Part shown: positions 1-12,579 of the stretch, one piece after another
How the letters are laid out: each line of letters opens with the position of its first letter
Numbering within the stretch: the first letter of the stretch is position 1
Assembly (NCBI RefSeq): GCF_030272615.1
Contig: NC_081414.1
Coordinates: 305,120,164 to 305,184,163 of the forward strand
Direction: 5' to 3'
Length of the DNA stretch: 64,000 nt
Source: Cryptomeria japonica
Taxonomy: Eukaryota > Streptophyta > Pinopsida > Cupressales > Cupressaceae
Program-made: the position numbers and the translations under genes
Notes under the pieces: model-generated
Told to the model about the DNA's origin: nothing
Databases searched by the model: none
What the model saw: only the letters and a program-made list of their open reading frames with translations

Positions 1-1156
1 GGTTTCGTTGTGAATGAGTAAACAACTACTGGTCCTCAACTTGGTTGTACCATTTATAGAGTACCCAAATAAGGACATGTATTTTAACCCACAATCCTAA
101 TGAGATAGTGTAGTGAAAAGTGTCATGGATACTTCATACCTTGTACCATATTAGAAGTATTACCACATAACTAACTTTAAAAAATAGTGAGGAAAATGTT
201 AGAAAATTGAGGATACCAAGGAAAACATACCCGACTCAAACAATAAAACTTCCACAGTTAGACTTTTTGAAACCTTTGCATCTTTTAACACATAATAGAC
301 ATATGGGAGATAAGGGAGAAAAGAATATCTAAAAAAATTGACTAGGGGAGATACATTAGGAAACATCTTAGATTGGTTAGATCTATGATGAGCTAAACAA
401 GGTTAAAATACATAAGAGGGCTAGCATTGAAGCACAAATTAGACAATATGAAATTGAGCACCAATAGAGCCATGGTGTAGTGGTGACAGTGTGAGGTTGT
501 GTTCTTGCAAGCCTTTGGGGAGACATATTAATGACGATTCTAGTGTGAAAATTTGCATTACTTCTTAGTATTAAGTTATTGTAAAGAAAATATCGAGATG
601 ATAGTTTTTTTATATCAAATAATTCTTAAGTTGTACTAGTTCTATCTCTATTTTCCAATATAATATAAGATCTTTACTTTTTCTTAAACTCATTCTTAAT
701 CAATGATTTCAAAATTTGGTTGATTTTCTCCTAGCTCACTTTGGATGGACTCTATGTAGTCATCTAATTCAAAGACATATGAGATTGATATGTTGGATAT
801 GAGACAGAAAAGACATGGATGAGTGCCATCCAGGATTATAAGTTTGAATATCTTGTATGAACTCATTTGTGTTTGATCAGTTTGTTGTTTTAGGACCTAT
901 GTTTGGAGCTTCTAGCTCAAGAGTGCGAGGACCTAGAAGTCACATTTTGTTTTTCTTTTATATTTTGAACAAGTTGAATTCTACTTAAGTAAAATATTGT
1001 AATTTATACTTTAATTCTTAAAGAAATAATAAAATATTATGAATTGGAGTTTAACCAATATTTTTATGCTTTTATCAATATGCAAAAGGCAAAAACTAAC
1101 TAAATAACCAATGCTTACATGCAATTATAATAGAAAAGTAAGTAACTAATGTTGGG
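1..1156. other. AT-rich flank without recognisable genes
   Basis: I see no supported gene, repeat or RNA here. The sequence is AT-rich with no reading frame that looks coding. It is the left flank of the DNA transposon that starts at 1,157. Confidence 0.5.
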
Positions 1157-1158
1157 TA

Positions 1159-1185
1159 AGTGCACAAAGATGGTGGTCAGAAAAG
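1159..1185 (+). repeat. DT1 left terminal inverted repeat
   Basis: Starts AGTGCACAAAGATGG, preceded by TA. It matches the inverted right end at 24 of 27 positions (mismatches at repeat positions 10, 22 and 26). Confidence 0.8.
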
Positions 1186-1220
1186 TGGACACCATCCAAA
1201 AAAAACATGGAAAAACAAGC

Positions 1221-1400
1221 AGCGCGTACGTGGTTATAAAATTTGAAATGACCGCGTGCGCGCTCAGGTTTGTTGTTCCCGAGCCTAGAGAAGGTAGCAC
1301 GTATGCACTACCTTTAGGAAAATGAGCATGTACACGCTACTTATAGGAAAATGAGCGAGTACGTGCTACTTATCCCTAAAAGACCACGTACGCGGTACTT
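1221..1400. repeat. DT1 left subterminal CpG-rich motif cluster
   Basis: Several variants of a short unit resembling GTACGTGCTACTTAT, for example near 1,222, 1,297, 1,328, 1,353 and 1,383. They are unusually CpG-rich for this AT-rich window. The same unit recurs in the same orientation at 10,505-10,790 and 12,660-12,795. In CACTA and other plant DNA transposons, subterminal repeats bind the transposase; that role here is an inference. Confidence 0.6.
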
Positions 1401-1602
1401 GTCAAAAAAAGTTTTTTAAAAAAAACTGGGTCTTATTTTCCCGTGATAGCCGCGTTTTTATTTCCTTTTTTCTTCATTTTCTTTGCTAAACCGCGAATGG
1501 GGTGCTATATTTCTCCTGCAAACCACGAACGGGGTGCCACATTTCTCCTCCATACACTATGGATCAAGTTGAGTTTTTGTTAATTTTGTCTTTCTTTCCC
1601 GT

Positions 1603-2247
1603 TTGTTCAATTTGTTTTACGTTTTGAATTTACTTTCATTAATTTTGATTAGGTTTTTTAATTTTTTGTTTCAAAAACCAGATTCTTCTAATCCACAAGA
1701 AGAAGAACAAAATGCACCTCCTGAAAACCCACAAGATACATCCCCAATTCCTCCTTTTGACTGCACACCTGAAACACAAGAGCAATTAATTAATCAGTTA
1801 GGGCAAAATACGTCTAAAATCAATAGATTGATTGATAAATTGAAAACATCTGAACTTGAGCATCATAAATCCATCGCCACTATCCTAGAAACATTAGCTA
1901 GTGGTGTCATAGTTGTTTCCACACAAATTACCAAATGGGGAAACTTTAGGGATAGGTGTCGTCAATTCTATGTTGATGGGTTATCATATGAGGGAGTCAA
2001 AAATAAAAATATTAGTAAACAACAAATATGTGCCCTTTTTGTTGATCCTAAAACTGGTCAGTCATTTCCCCTTAATGTAAAGAGGTTTCCCATACATTGG
2101 TGTACCAATGTGCAGATGAAGAATCTTTTTTGGCAGAGGTGGTGGATGGTCTTTGATGATCCACCTTGTAATAATTATGAGGTGCCATTGTATTTTTTGA
2201 GAAAAGTATACTATGAGTTTGTGTGCGGCCAAACTATTTTGACATGA
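1603..2247 (+). CDS. DT1 plus-strand gene, 5' open region, unknown protein
   Basis: A 214-codon open frame whose first part is hydrophobic and probably untranslated or intronic. The likely coding part begins near residue 27 with an acidic, proline-rich segment. A helical segment follows, then a Trp/Cys-rich stretch (HWCTNVQMKNLFWQRWW) near residues 165-182. I do not recognise the family. It lies just upstream of, and in the same direction as, the multi-exon gene at 2,348-5,221, so it is probably its first exon or a partner gene of the transposon. The frame is closed by a stop at 2,245-2,247, so either an intron joins the two or a stop has arisen. No start was chosen with confidence. Confidence 0.4.
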   Translation: MFNLFYVLNLLSLILIRFFNFLFQKPDSSNPQEEEQNAPPENPQDTSPIPPFDCTPETQEQLINQLGQNTSKINRLIDKLKTSELEHHKSIATILETLASGVIVVSTQITKWGNFRDRCRQFYVDGLSYEGVKNKNISKQQICALFVDPKTGQSFPLNVKRFPIHWCTNVQMKNLFWQRWWMVFDDPPCNNYEVPLYFLRKVYYEFVCGQTILT

Positions 2248-2347
2248 GAGAGTTCCATGGTAGAGGTGGCGGCTCTGCCCAAGATAGACCTGGAGGCCAT
2301 AGGAGATTACTCGCAGAGAGTCGCCGCCCCTAGCACCCAAACCCAAG

Positions 2348-5221
2348 GTGCATCAGGTTGTCCCAGTAGAGCTAAAAGAGTCGATGGAGCTACAGACTCT
2401 TCAGGCAACCACATCGTTGACTAGTGCCATCATCCAGCATGGGATGTCGTTAGCACATCCTATTGTACTGGATGATGAGCCATTAGTTGCTCCAGGTGAC
2501 GACAGAGAACCCATTCAGCATATGTGTTTCAGTTGCTCGGGGATATGCTCAAGGATTGATGATACAGCTGGTGCAAATGGATCCACATCTCATCCATGCA
2601 TGATTTGCGGGAGTAGATGGCAGGCCCGCACGGTTGAGGATTTTGCGCTGACAGATGAGTTGATGGACATGGTGTTTGCCCATCAGCGACAGACACAGGT
2701 GTATTGATTTGAATTCATAGCATTTTATGTATCAGTCACTTTAAATTTGTAATTACATAAATGAATTTTCATTTATACATTGATTTAAATTGAGACAAAT
2801 AATATGCATTTCAGGATGCAACAGCGGTATCCCCTACTCCTCCCCCAGTTACTACAGCTGCAACTTTGATGCCTAAGGTATAAATTTTGTAACATGTTAA
2901 AATAGAATAATACACTTTGAATTAAAAAAAATACAAGATATACTAACTCTCTTTAATGCTTGGTCCAATTTTTGGTTTGTAGGTGTTGACGGGGGACCCA
3001 ATGTCCCAGATTGATGACATCACACTCTCAGCGATCAATTTTGGCCTACAAGGCTATACGGTGTCATAGTTTGTACAACCCTTTTTATGTATTGTTTTGA
3101 TGGAATATGCAAGTCATTTCATTTTAGATTTTTAAAATTATGTTTAATATATTATATGTACTAATATCTCATGTTAATTTTGTTTTTTCAGGGTACCCCC
3201 TCCGCGTCTAGGGCTCGTCCTAAGAAAAAGAATTCCTCGAAGATGCCAAAACGTGGGAAGAATGTAATTGAACACATTTTTAGTTGTACAATTGTTTGAA
3301 AATGTTGAAATCAAGTATTAGTTAGGGTTTGTAGATTGATTAGTGTTTTTTGTCTATTTTACATGTATAGTGGCCATTGAGCTATGTGGATTTGTTGAAT
3401 GCCCCTGATTTGCCCATGGATCAAGAGAGGGCGAAGGTATGTATCTCTAGTTTATTTTCTTGATTTCATGATTATATGTATGCGTACATGTGAACTTGTG
3501 ATATATTACAATCTTATAGTTTTTTCATATAGGAAATATCCATAGTTGTTTCATCAATGGCGAACCCTCCTTTGTGCACTGGACAAGCATCTCAGGATCC
3601 GGTACACTTTTGTTTGATATATTACATTAATTATATTTAACCTACAATACTTATCATTATATTAATTGTATTTAATCTTTGAAAATTTTCAGTTTCTCCA
3701 TTGATGGTGAGCCATCCTCAGTCCATTGGAGAAGCATCTCAGGCACCGATACATCATTGTTCTCTATATTATAGATTTTAAGTCTTTTTGATATATTTAT
3801 GTTTTGTTGGTATTATGGATGACTTCGTCATGTGTTACATTGGTTTTGTCATTGATGTCAACACTTGTCTTCTTGGAGGTTTACATTATGTTCACCGGTA
3901 TGGTTAGTGGCTTATGCACAGTCACCAATATGTGTTCACCAGCAGGCTATATGGTTCACCAATAGCGATGATGACTTGTTATCATCTGGAGATCATTTGG
4001 TTATGTCGAAGACATGGATTGGAATTTTGGTTTTGGTGTTTTGCTTATTGGTCTAATCGGGTTGACAGGTTTGCCTTTACCTGGCAGATAGGTCTAGGTT
4101 ATGGACCGGTACATGTTATCTATTCCAGTTCAGCACGACACGTTATGGAGATTGTTTATTGATTGGATATTGTGGTAAATGTATTGAGCCGACATGTTGT
4201 ATCGCATCAAGACTTATTTGTAATTGATTTAAATGTAATATCTTTAGTGAGCCGACCTATTCATTTGGTCTTAGGTTTTGTATAAATGATTGTAAGATCT
4301 TATTGAAGATCGGGGATATGGTTATGGTATGAGTGTATTCGAATATTGAAGAGCAAAAATAAGCAGATCTTTGTGCGAATCACGCAAATATTATTCAAAT
4401 GTTGAAGGAAGGTTATGAAGGTGTTTTGACACTCATGTTCAGAACTTAACCGGTATTGAATCTAGCATAGGAGATTATCATTGGATTTAACCATCCAATT
4501 TTGTAGTCAGTGTGACTCCTATTTTGTGATTGAGCAGTGAGCTCTAGGCAGTTGGCCTTTCTGCATGTGCAAACCCCATTTGTATACACATACTATCTGC
4601 AGTAGTATCATCTGATTATGGGTAAGGTTTCCCACCATGGTTTTTCCCTTACCGGGTTTCCACATCAAAATATTTGTGTTATGTGTTGTGGATATTGTTT
4701 CTCTTTTTGTTTTATGCATTCAGCTAAACCGATACTGCTATATTTGTTAATTTGTTTTACCGGCACTTAAGTTTGGTTTACCGGCATTAAGTTTAAGTTG
4801 GAATAATTTGCATTTGGTTTATAATTTATTGACAACTGGTTCACAACTTATTCACCCCCCCCCCTCTCAGTTTCCCTTCCCGGGACCTAACAAGTACATT
4901 GTATTAATTATATATTTAATCTACAATAGACCCATTCGCGGTACGACCATAACATGGATCCTCTTAAGTATGTCTTCAAGAAAACTCCTAAGAGTGACAA
5001 GGAGAGGAGAGCGGAGACATTAGCTCCTAGATCACTCAATGAGGTAATCTACATTTCAATTTCAAAAGAATTATAGTTAAATGCATAGTTATGTTGTTAA
5101 TTGTGAACTATTTTCTACAAAATAATTCTAACTTGGCTTTTGAATTGTGGTTTTGCAGCCATCTATAAAGTCGCGTGATGCATTGAAGAGGCTTGATTTT
5201 GATGATCCACCACAAGTTTAG
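2348..5221 (+). CDS. DT1 multi-exon gene of unknown function (phase-0 exons)
   Basis: I can trace a split gene: an open region from about 2,348 to 2,697, then exons 2,815-2,877, 2,983-3,060, 3,192-3,263, 3,371-3,436, 3,533-3,601, 4,930-5,043 and 5,159-5,221, the last ending in TAG. The internal exons are bounded by AG and GT, and every exon from 2,815 on is a multiple of three and joins in phase 0. The first part has a Cys-rich segment (CFSCSGIC ... CMICG, about residues 59-87) that may bind zinc. Later exons are Pro/Thr-rich and Lys-rich (RPKKKNSSK), which suggests a nuclear or DNA-binding protein. A mutated copy of the 3,533 exon lies at 3,693-3,758; its donor reads AT rather than GT. A solo LTR sits in the intron before 4,930. 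Function is unknown. It is convergent with the transposase-like gene in the same element. Confidence 0.5.
3805..4892 (+). mobile_element. Solo LTR, Ty1/copia-like, nested in a DT1 intron
   Basis: The segment begins TGTTGG and ends GGGACCTAACA. The C-rich tract and CTCTCAG just before the end (4,853-4,870) are typical of the 3' end of plant copia LTRs. No primer-binding site, gag or second LTR follows, hence solo. I could not see a convincing target duplication at these borders, so they may be off by a few bases. It interrupts the intron between the exons ending near 3,601 and starting at 4,930. Confidence 0.5.
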
Positions 5222-5765
5222 GATCATATAGTGTTATTTTTGGTCATAGAATGACCAATACATGTAGATATATTCTATATTTTTATTGTATATCGATTTG
5301 GACATGGCATATGCCATATTTTTGTAATACTTGTATTAACTTGGCAAACATGCTTTTTTTTGATATATATAAATGTTGATATTTGATCCAATAAATGTGT
5401 ACAGAGTTCATTATTTTGTATTCATTGTATTGTGTGGTTGTCCTTTTATAATTTTAATTGATCATTTGCCTATGTAATCAACAATATGAATATAAACAAC
5501 AAAAATATATGATATAAAACATTGCAATCATGGAATATGTTTTGATAAAATTTCTAAAATGTTGAATTAACCCTACAAAACTCCTTGTATTCAGTTCATT
5601 ATTGTGTATTCTCTGTATTTGGTGGTTGCCCTTATATAAATTTAATTTAATATTTGCATATGTAATCAACAATATGAATATAAACAACAAAAATCAACAA
5701 TATGAATATAAACAACAATATGTGTTTGGTGCGAGAGAACCCTCACGCTCGCAATGGTCAAATTT
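5222..5765. other. DT1 spacer after the plus-strand gene
   Basis: AT-rich sequence with a short internal duplication (tatgtaatcaacaatatgaa, near 5,471 and 5,659, with partial copies to 5,722). No gene is supported. Confidence 0.4.
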
Positions 5766-6826
5766 TGGTTGTCGTGTGCACAAACTGACATCATCTGTGC
5801 ATCTAGGTGGGTAGTTTTACACTAGTCATGCTCTTGTTGTGCATCCCAAAGCGCTGAAACGTCGAGAGTCATACCCTGCCGACACAATCTCTCAAGTGTC
5901 CTGAGTCCAAAAAATTGTCAAACTTTGATGGATTGTTTCTTCTAATATAGGAGACATATGATCAATATGTTTGAACTTTTGGGGTTGCATGAGGCTCCTC
6001 TATAATGGCCTATCTCATTTTTTGACGACTCGGAGCCATTTTCAATTGGTAGCATTTTTTTTGCCTACTGCAAAAACTGTCAGTTGCATGCAATGCAAAG
6101 TTGCAAGATTGGCTTGAATTGATTCGGTTCATCGTGTGCACAAAATGACATCACGAGCACATCAAGGTGGGTAGTTTTATGCTAGGCATGCCCCTGTTGT
6201 GCATCCCAAAGCGTTGAAACGTCGAGAGTCATACCCTATCGGTGCAATCTCTCAAGTTCCCTGAGTCCAAAAAATTGTCAAACTTTGACGGACTATTTTT
6301 TCCAATCCAGGACACATATAATCGATCTATTTGAACCTGTGGGGTCGCGTGAGGCTCCTCTATAATGGCCTATCTTGGTTTTTGACAACTCAGAGCCATT
6401 TTCAATTGGTAGCATTTTTTCGCCTGCTGCAAAAATTATCAGTTGCATGCAATGCAAAGTTGCAGGATTGGCTAGAGTTGATTTGGTTCGTCGTGTACAC
6501 AAACCGACGTCACAAGTGTGTTCGGGTGGGTAGGTTTACGCTAAAAATTCCCCTTTCATGCATCCCAAAGCGCTGGAACGTCGAGAGTCATACCCTACCA
6601 GTGCGATCTCTCAAGTGCCCTGAGTCCAAAAAATTGTCAAACTTTGACGGATTAATTCTTCCAATCCAAGACACATATGATCGATATGTTTAAACCTATG
6701 GGGTCACGTGAGGCTCCTCTACAATGGCCTATCTCATTTTTTGATGACTCAGAGCCATTTTCAATTGGTAGCATTTTTCGCCTACTGCAAAAACCATCAA
6801 TTGCATGCAATGCAAAGTTGCAGGAT
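5766..6826 (+). repeat. Three tandem copies of a 360-bp unit in DT1
   Basis: Units start near 5,766, 6,126 and 6,485; the periods are 360 and 359 bp. Each contains the same landmarks in order: cgtgtgcacaaac, catcccaaagcg, gaaacgtcgagagtc, attgtcaaactttga, ggctcctctataatggcc and tgcatgcaatgcaaagttgca. The copies differ by scattered substitutions. No unit has a shared open frame, so they look noncoding. The array lies between the two convergent genes. Confidence 0.85.
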
Positions 6827-7437
6827 GACCCGATAATGACTCAAATAATTCTCCATGATTATACGAGAATAAAGAATGCTCATGATTGACCTTATCACAT
6901 CACATATACTCAAAACATAGTCACAAAACATTGACACAAAAAATAGTCACAAAACATTGTCACATATTATTCAAAAATTTGCCTCTAAATATGGTCAAAT
7001 CAGCTCTTGGCTATTTGATTATACAAAAAAATGTCTTACAAATCATCTCATGGGCTTTTATACAAAATTTGGCATTACAATATGTGCGATTCAGCTCATC
7101 GCCATTTTAATATACAAAATTTGGCATGTACATATGTACAAATCAGCTCATTGTCATTTAAATATACAAAATTATGCCCCTAAACATCTAAAAATCAGCT
7201 CATGGGCATTTATATATACAAAAAATGAATATAGAATAATTCGTCAACAATTTATATGAATTCTCAAAATCATTCTACTCTGAACTGTAGAATCAATCAA
7301 GTGAGCCTTCAGGATTTGCTCTAACCCGTATTGTGTCAAGTATTGCCTCGTGGTCAGATTCACAAACTTTCCATAAAATCTTGTTATGAGGTCAACCACG
7401 ATACTTCATCAAATGAATATTTGTTGCAACAACAAGG
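6827..7437. other. DT1 spacer with degenerate short repeats
   Basis: AT-rich DNA with loosely repeated phrases such as gtcacaaaacattg (6,910-6,965) and cagctcatgggc / cagctcatngtcattt (7,000-7,210). No gene is supported. Confidence 0.4.
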
Positions 7438-10208
7438 TTAGAGAAATGAAGAATATGTCTGTGTTTCAAAGTCCTCGAACAACCAAACATCAGAATTCTT
7501 GATAGGGTATCTCCTAAGCCATGTTCCTGTCATGACAACAGACCCTATTGGGTACTCAATACCCTCTCCGTCAATGATTGTGGTTGTCAATTTTCTTTTT
7601 GGCTCAACACAATGACACAAATAGTAATATGTTCCTTCTTCATTGTTCTCTTCTGCAACAACTGCATACACATGACCTGCATTTTATAAAGTGTTAATTA
7701 ATACCAAAAATAAAGTATGATGTACAACAAAATGAACCAAAAAGAATACTTGCAAAAAAATTAACTCAAAAAATCACCTGAATCCACTAGGTCGGATACA
7801 TGGTCAAAATCCACTGATGTCTCCATCTAGCTCAATTGTAGTGCTTTGGGAATTTGATATGTATCAATGGGAACCAACAGTCTACAAGACCATTTGTCAA
7901 CCCACTCTTGTGATTCACATTCTTCCCACAAACAATACATGCATGAAGATCAAAAGCATATCATCTGTCTCGTATAAATTACTAGTGAACTTGAATTTGA
8001 ACTCATAAATGAGTGCATGTCACTCGATCCTACAACTATACAACAATCTAGAAAACTTTCAATGTTAGATTCAGTGATCAACCAAAAATATATATGAATC
8101 ATTGACGTACTTGGATTACCTGGACCCATCATAGACTTACACCATCGCACAATTGTTTCTGCATCTATCAACTCAGAACCACCTTCGTACTTCAATTCTT
8201 CTCTAGCTAGGGCTCTTTTTACACATGCTCCTGCACCATCGTTCTCTCCCTTACCATGTCCAACCTTAGTGAAATTCCAAAAATATTGTAAACCGCTTGT
8301 CATATGCATCCCTGTCAACCAATAAAGCATCCTTGCATTCTTGAATTGTGTGGTGCAATTATCTAACCATATTAAGTGTCGGTTGTATTGTATGTTCCTT
8401 TCCCTTAAACTATCATAGAAAACTTTAAAGCATCCTTGTACAAACTTCGATGAATGAGTATGATCATCACTTATGTATAAGTGATAATCTCTTACAACCT
8501 TTCTATCCTCCTCTGTGCTATCATCTGCATGCGTGAATGCTATGTGTACAAAAATAGAAACTTGTGTAGAATGATAATACATAGATTGCACTTCATTTTG
8601 AGGTTGTAGTGTATAATTTTCAGTGAAATCAACGATAGAGACAATGGTTCCAAGATGAAATGTGTCCTTACATAACTTGAATTACTCATCTAATCATCGA
8701 GCTCTGTGTGCATGAATTATGTACTCATAAACTAGTTTCTCTTGAGACATTTTCATAAATTCAGCTACACATGTATCATTTTTCACTAGCTCACATCTCT
8801 TCAAATCTTTTCCATCTTTAACTCCATATGACTATCTTGTATTTTCTGAAAGAAACTAGTTTCGTACCAATTTCATGTGTGCTCTCCAAATGTACACATC
8901 TTGGTAAACGTTGCAAACCACCACATATAGCACAAGAACCTTCCAAACAAGGCATCTTATAATAAATGCAACCATCATGTCTATTACATCACACACTTGA
9001 AATAAATTTTTTATCGACTTAGGAGGTGCTTGTATATTGCATTCCTGCAAAACATCGTTAGTGTGCAAAGTAGAACAAATATGACGAAAAATATCATAGT
9101 GCATGGAAAATTCAATATGCATCCTACAACAACACGTGGTGCGTACATGATTAATCTTAATATAAAAAGGTTTTGCCATTTCAAAAAATCTTTGAGAAAT
9201 TCTTATTTGAGGAAAATTTTGAAGGAATCTTTCATAAAATTTAGTTTGAGTCATATCCAAATAGTGTTTGGCATGTGGCTCACAATTTGTAGACCCGATT
9301 CACCTTCTAACAACATCTCTTTGGTTGGATGAAACTCTTGTGTTGTCATGCCAAAAATTTTCAATTAATGTTCTTAGTGCATCAACAACAACCTTGTCTT
9401 TGTGTGGTAGTCTACCTGAGAATGCCCAAAGAGAATTATTGTTAGGTTCCTCTATTTTTTCCCACCTCTTTAATGCTTTACTTAATGTTGTTCTACTAAC
9501 GTTTAATGACTTACTTGTTTTACTTATCAAACGATCTTTTTTTATTTTCTTGTTCATTATGGTTGGTGTAATGACACGTCGAGTAGCATTAGAATCTTTA
9601 GTGCGTGATTTTGAACCAATAGCTTGATATGCATCAAATAGATTTCTAACAATAGTTCTTTCACTGTTACTTTCAGATGATCTTACGCCTAGAATTTTCA
9701 TTGTCTCTCTAAAATTCAAATTTTTAATCATTTGAACAATTAATTAACATCTTGCAGTTTGATTTAAGTTTTCAAAATAGTTTTACCATATTCTTTTAAC
9801 CATTCTCCTACAAGTTCGTTCATTCATTTTATTGGGCATTGGCTTCAATATATTCTCATCAATGTCAATTAGATACTTTGGTTTCCTACAAATGATTCCA
9901 GGAGGTGTTAACATCGGTGCATTATGTACATTCAATTCATCAAATAGAGAAGGTGTATGTTCATCATTTAATTGATTATTCAATGTGTTATCTTCTTCAA
10001 TTGCATTAGGTTCACACGGTAAATCAAATGTCTCTTCTTCAATTGCATTAGGTGCATTATGTTCATTTGGTAAATCGAATTGAGATGTTGAGGATGACAT
10101 ACCTTCTTCTCCCATTGTTCTTATGTCAAGTAATTTCTTCATACGTTGCCTTTGTCTTTCCTTTTCAGCCTCTCATTGTTCCATCATTCCTCGCTTGTTC
10201 TTTCCCAT
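7438..10208 (-). pseudogene. DT1 transposase-like gene, decayed
   Basis: A minus-strand gene starting at the ATG at 10,208-10,206 and broken by a stop 11 codons in, frameshifts and introns. Fragments in order: 9,783-10,208, an N-terminal acidic region; 9,300-9,731, a helix-turn-helix-like region; 8,856-9,260, a region beginning QTKFYERFLQNFP. A frame change near 8,990 then gives a Cys cluster (PCLEGSCAICGG) that may bind zinc. Next comes 7,950-8,591, the catalytic-looking core with HLIWLDNC and GHGKGENDGAG. Last is 7,438-7,671, a C-terminal domain with YYYLCHC. An Asp in WLDN and an acidic residue in the HGKG motif are arranged as in RNase-H-fold transposases. I recognise this motif order from uncharacterised animal and plant proteins but cannot name a superfamily. 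Being inside matched TIRs supports a transposase role. Confidence 0.65.
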
Positions 10209-10504
10209 GGTTGATATCGATTGTCCTAAATAGAATCATATTACATATATATGTAAACAAAAGTTCATAAACAAACAAATAACCATAAATATGCAACTTA
10301 TCATTATTTTTTTGAATCAAACTATTAAACAATCACAATAATATTGACAAAACTAATAAGAACAACAATTCAATCATTTGAAATCATGCAAAAACAAAAA
10401 AATCACTTACTTCTATGTGTAAAACAGCGATAGAAGTGCAGACACAGTTGCAGTGGGGCCTTCAATGACCTCAAAAACTTCTTTTGAGGTCGTTGAGGCT
10501 CTTG

Positions 10505-10790
10505 AGCAACTAGAACTATGTCTACGTACCACGTACGTGCTTATTAATAACTATGTGCGTGTTGTTAGTCCATAAAATGTTGGCAAGCCCAATGGTATTT
10601 TTTTTCCATTCTATACTAATAAGTAGCGTGTACGTGCTCCTAAGCCTAAAAATGTTATGGCAAGGTAGCGAACTAATAGGCTTAGTACCTCGTATGCGCT
10701 TACAAGTAATAAGTATTGTGTACGCACTCCTACGCCTTAAAAAGTTATGGCATGGCAGTGAAATAATAGGTTCAGTACCTTGTCTGTGCT
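10505..10790. repeat. DT1 internal CpG-rich motif cluster upstream of the transposase gene
   Basis: Six or so variants of the GTACGTGCT(A/C)CTTA unit lie just upstream of the minus-strand transposase start. This position suggests a promoter or transposase-binding role, which is inference. A phrase just before it (cttacttctat ... gtgcagacacagttgcagtgggg, 10,407-10,457) recurs at 12,334-12,370, so this control region may have been duplicated. Confidence 0.55.
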
Positions 10791-10811
10791 ATTTGTAGTA
10801 GAAAAAATGTG

Positions 10812-11246
<435 letters not shown>

Positions 11247-11247
11247 A

Positions 11248-11605
11248 TAACACAATATGACCCTTAGAACACAATATGACCCCTAACAACATCTAAGGGG
11301 TCATATGACACTATATGACCCCTTAGCACACCATAGGACCTATAACAACACCAAAATGTGTCCTAAGGGGTCATAGAAAACCTTATGACCCTTTAGAACA
11401 CCATATGGTATTGTTATGGGTCGTATGGTGTCCCGAGGGGTCATATGGCATCCTATGACCCCTTAGGACACCATATGGTGTTTTTATGGGTTGTATGGTA
11501 TCTTAAGGGGTCATATGGTGTCCTAAGGGGTCACAGGACACCATATGACCTCTTAGGAAACAATATGACCTCTAATGACACCTAAGGGGTCATATGGTGG
11601 GCTAA
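11248..11605. repeat. Palindromic short-repeat block (GGGGTCATATGG family)
   Basis: Dense direct and inverted copies of units such as ccatatgaccccttagg and its complement cctaaggggtcatatgg. Because units occur in both orientations, the block can fold into many hairpins. No coding potential is seen. Confidence 0.8.
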
Positions 11606-11805
11606 TAAAATGATATGTTATTTAAAGTTATGAATAGAACATTATACAATAGAACATCTATAGTTTAGTTTTGATATAGCTAAGTTAGACCATTGTCAGC
11701 ATAAGAGAGACTCCAAGCGAACAAACAATGAGGCTTCTCTAAAAAGAAAGTGTAAGAGCTTGACCTAACCCTAAGAGTATTGCCTTTCTAAAACATATGA
11801 TGCTA

Positions 11806-12135
11806 TTAAATTTGCAAGGTTATTGGATTGATCTCGATTGTGACTATAGGAATTACACACTTGATTTCTTTCATGGGTATGTACCCTTCCAAGTCTTTTG
11901 ACAAGTGATGATCATCATATACTACCACTGCCATGCTTACAACAAACTTTAATTTCTTTAGGTGACAGGCGTTGTGTAGCAACATGGGAACTCTCACATA
12001 ACCACCACTATCATTCTTCAGGACACCATCTATGTTACTCTCCCTCTTTCTCTTCCTACTGATTATTTCCTTCTGAAAAACATATTGCAGGTACTCTGAC
12101 TCATCGTTTTTCTTTGTTGACACTATTTTCCACAT
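11806..12135 (-). CDS. Hypothetical 109-codon ORF in DT1
   Basis: An open frame with a basic stretch (SRKRKRES) near residues 26-33 and a hydrophobic middle. I do not recognise it. It lies within DT1 between two GA-rich tracts and could be a remnant exon, but chance is also possible in DNA this AT-rich. Confidence 0.2.
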   Translation of the reverse strand: MWKIVSTKKNDESEYLQYVFQKEIISRKRKRESNIDGVLKNDSGGYVRVPMLLHNACHLKKLKFVVSMAVVVYDDHHLSKDLEGYIPMKEIKCVIPIVTIEINPITLQI

Positions 12136-12360
12136 CTACTCTGCTCATTAAAAACACATTCGAGAAGAATATTTCTACAGGTTTCCTTGTTTGTCATGGT
12201 AATGCACCGGTGGTTCAATTTCAGACCCTATTCCTCCTATTCAATATACACACATAAATCCATCAATCAATTTTCTTAGGAGAGCATACATGATAAAAAT
12301 CAAAGAGGAAGTTGCAGACAAGAAATAAATTCACTTACTTCTATAGAAGTGTAGACACAG

Positions 12361-12537
12361 TTGCAGTGGGGTATGGAGGGAGGGAGGGAGAGAAGAATAG
12401 AGAGAGAGGGATGGGGTATGGAGGAAGGGAGAGAGAGAGAGAGAGAGAGATGGGGTATGGAGGAAGGGAGAAGGGGGGAGAGGGAGAGAGAGAGAGAGAG
12501 GGATGGGGTATGGAGAGAGAGAGAGAGAGAGAGAGAC
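12361..12537 (+). repeat. Second GA/GGGA-rich tract in DT1
   Basis: Imperfect units of ggggtatggaggaagggagag alternating with (GA)n. It follows a duplicated phrase also found before the first GA tract, so the two are probably copies of one region. Confidence 0.85.
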
Positions 12538-12579
12538 CTTGTATGCGCTTGAGAGGGGGAGACAATACACTTATATGTT

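Noticed and set aside
3805-4892. Complete copia element
   Set aside because: No primer site, gag or pol follows the LTR-like block, and there is only one copy of it.
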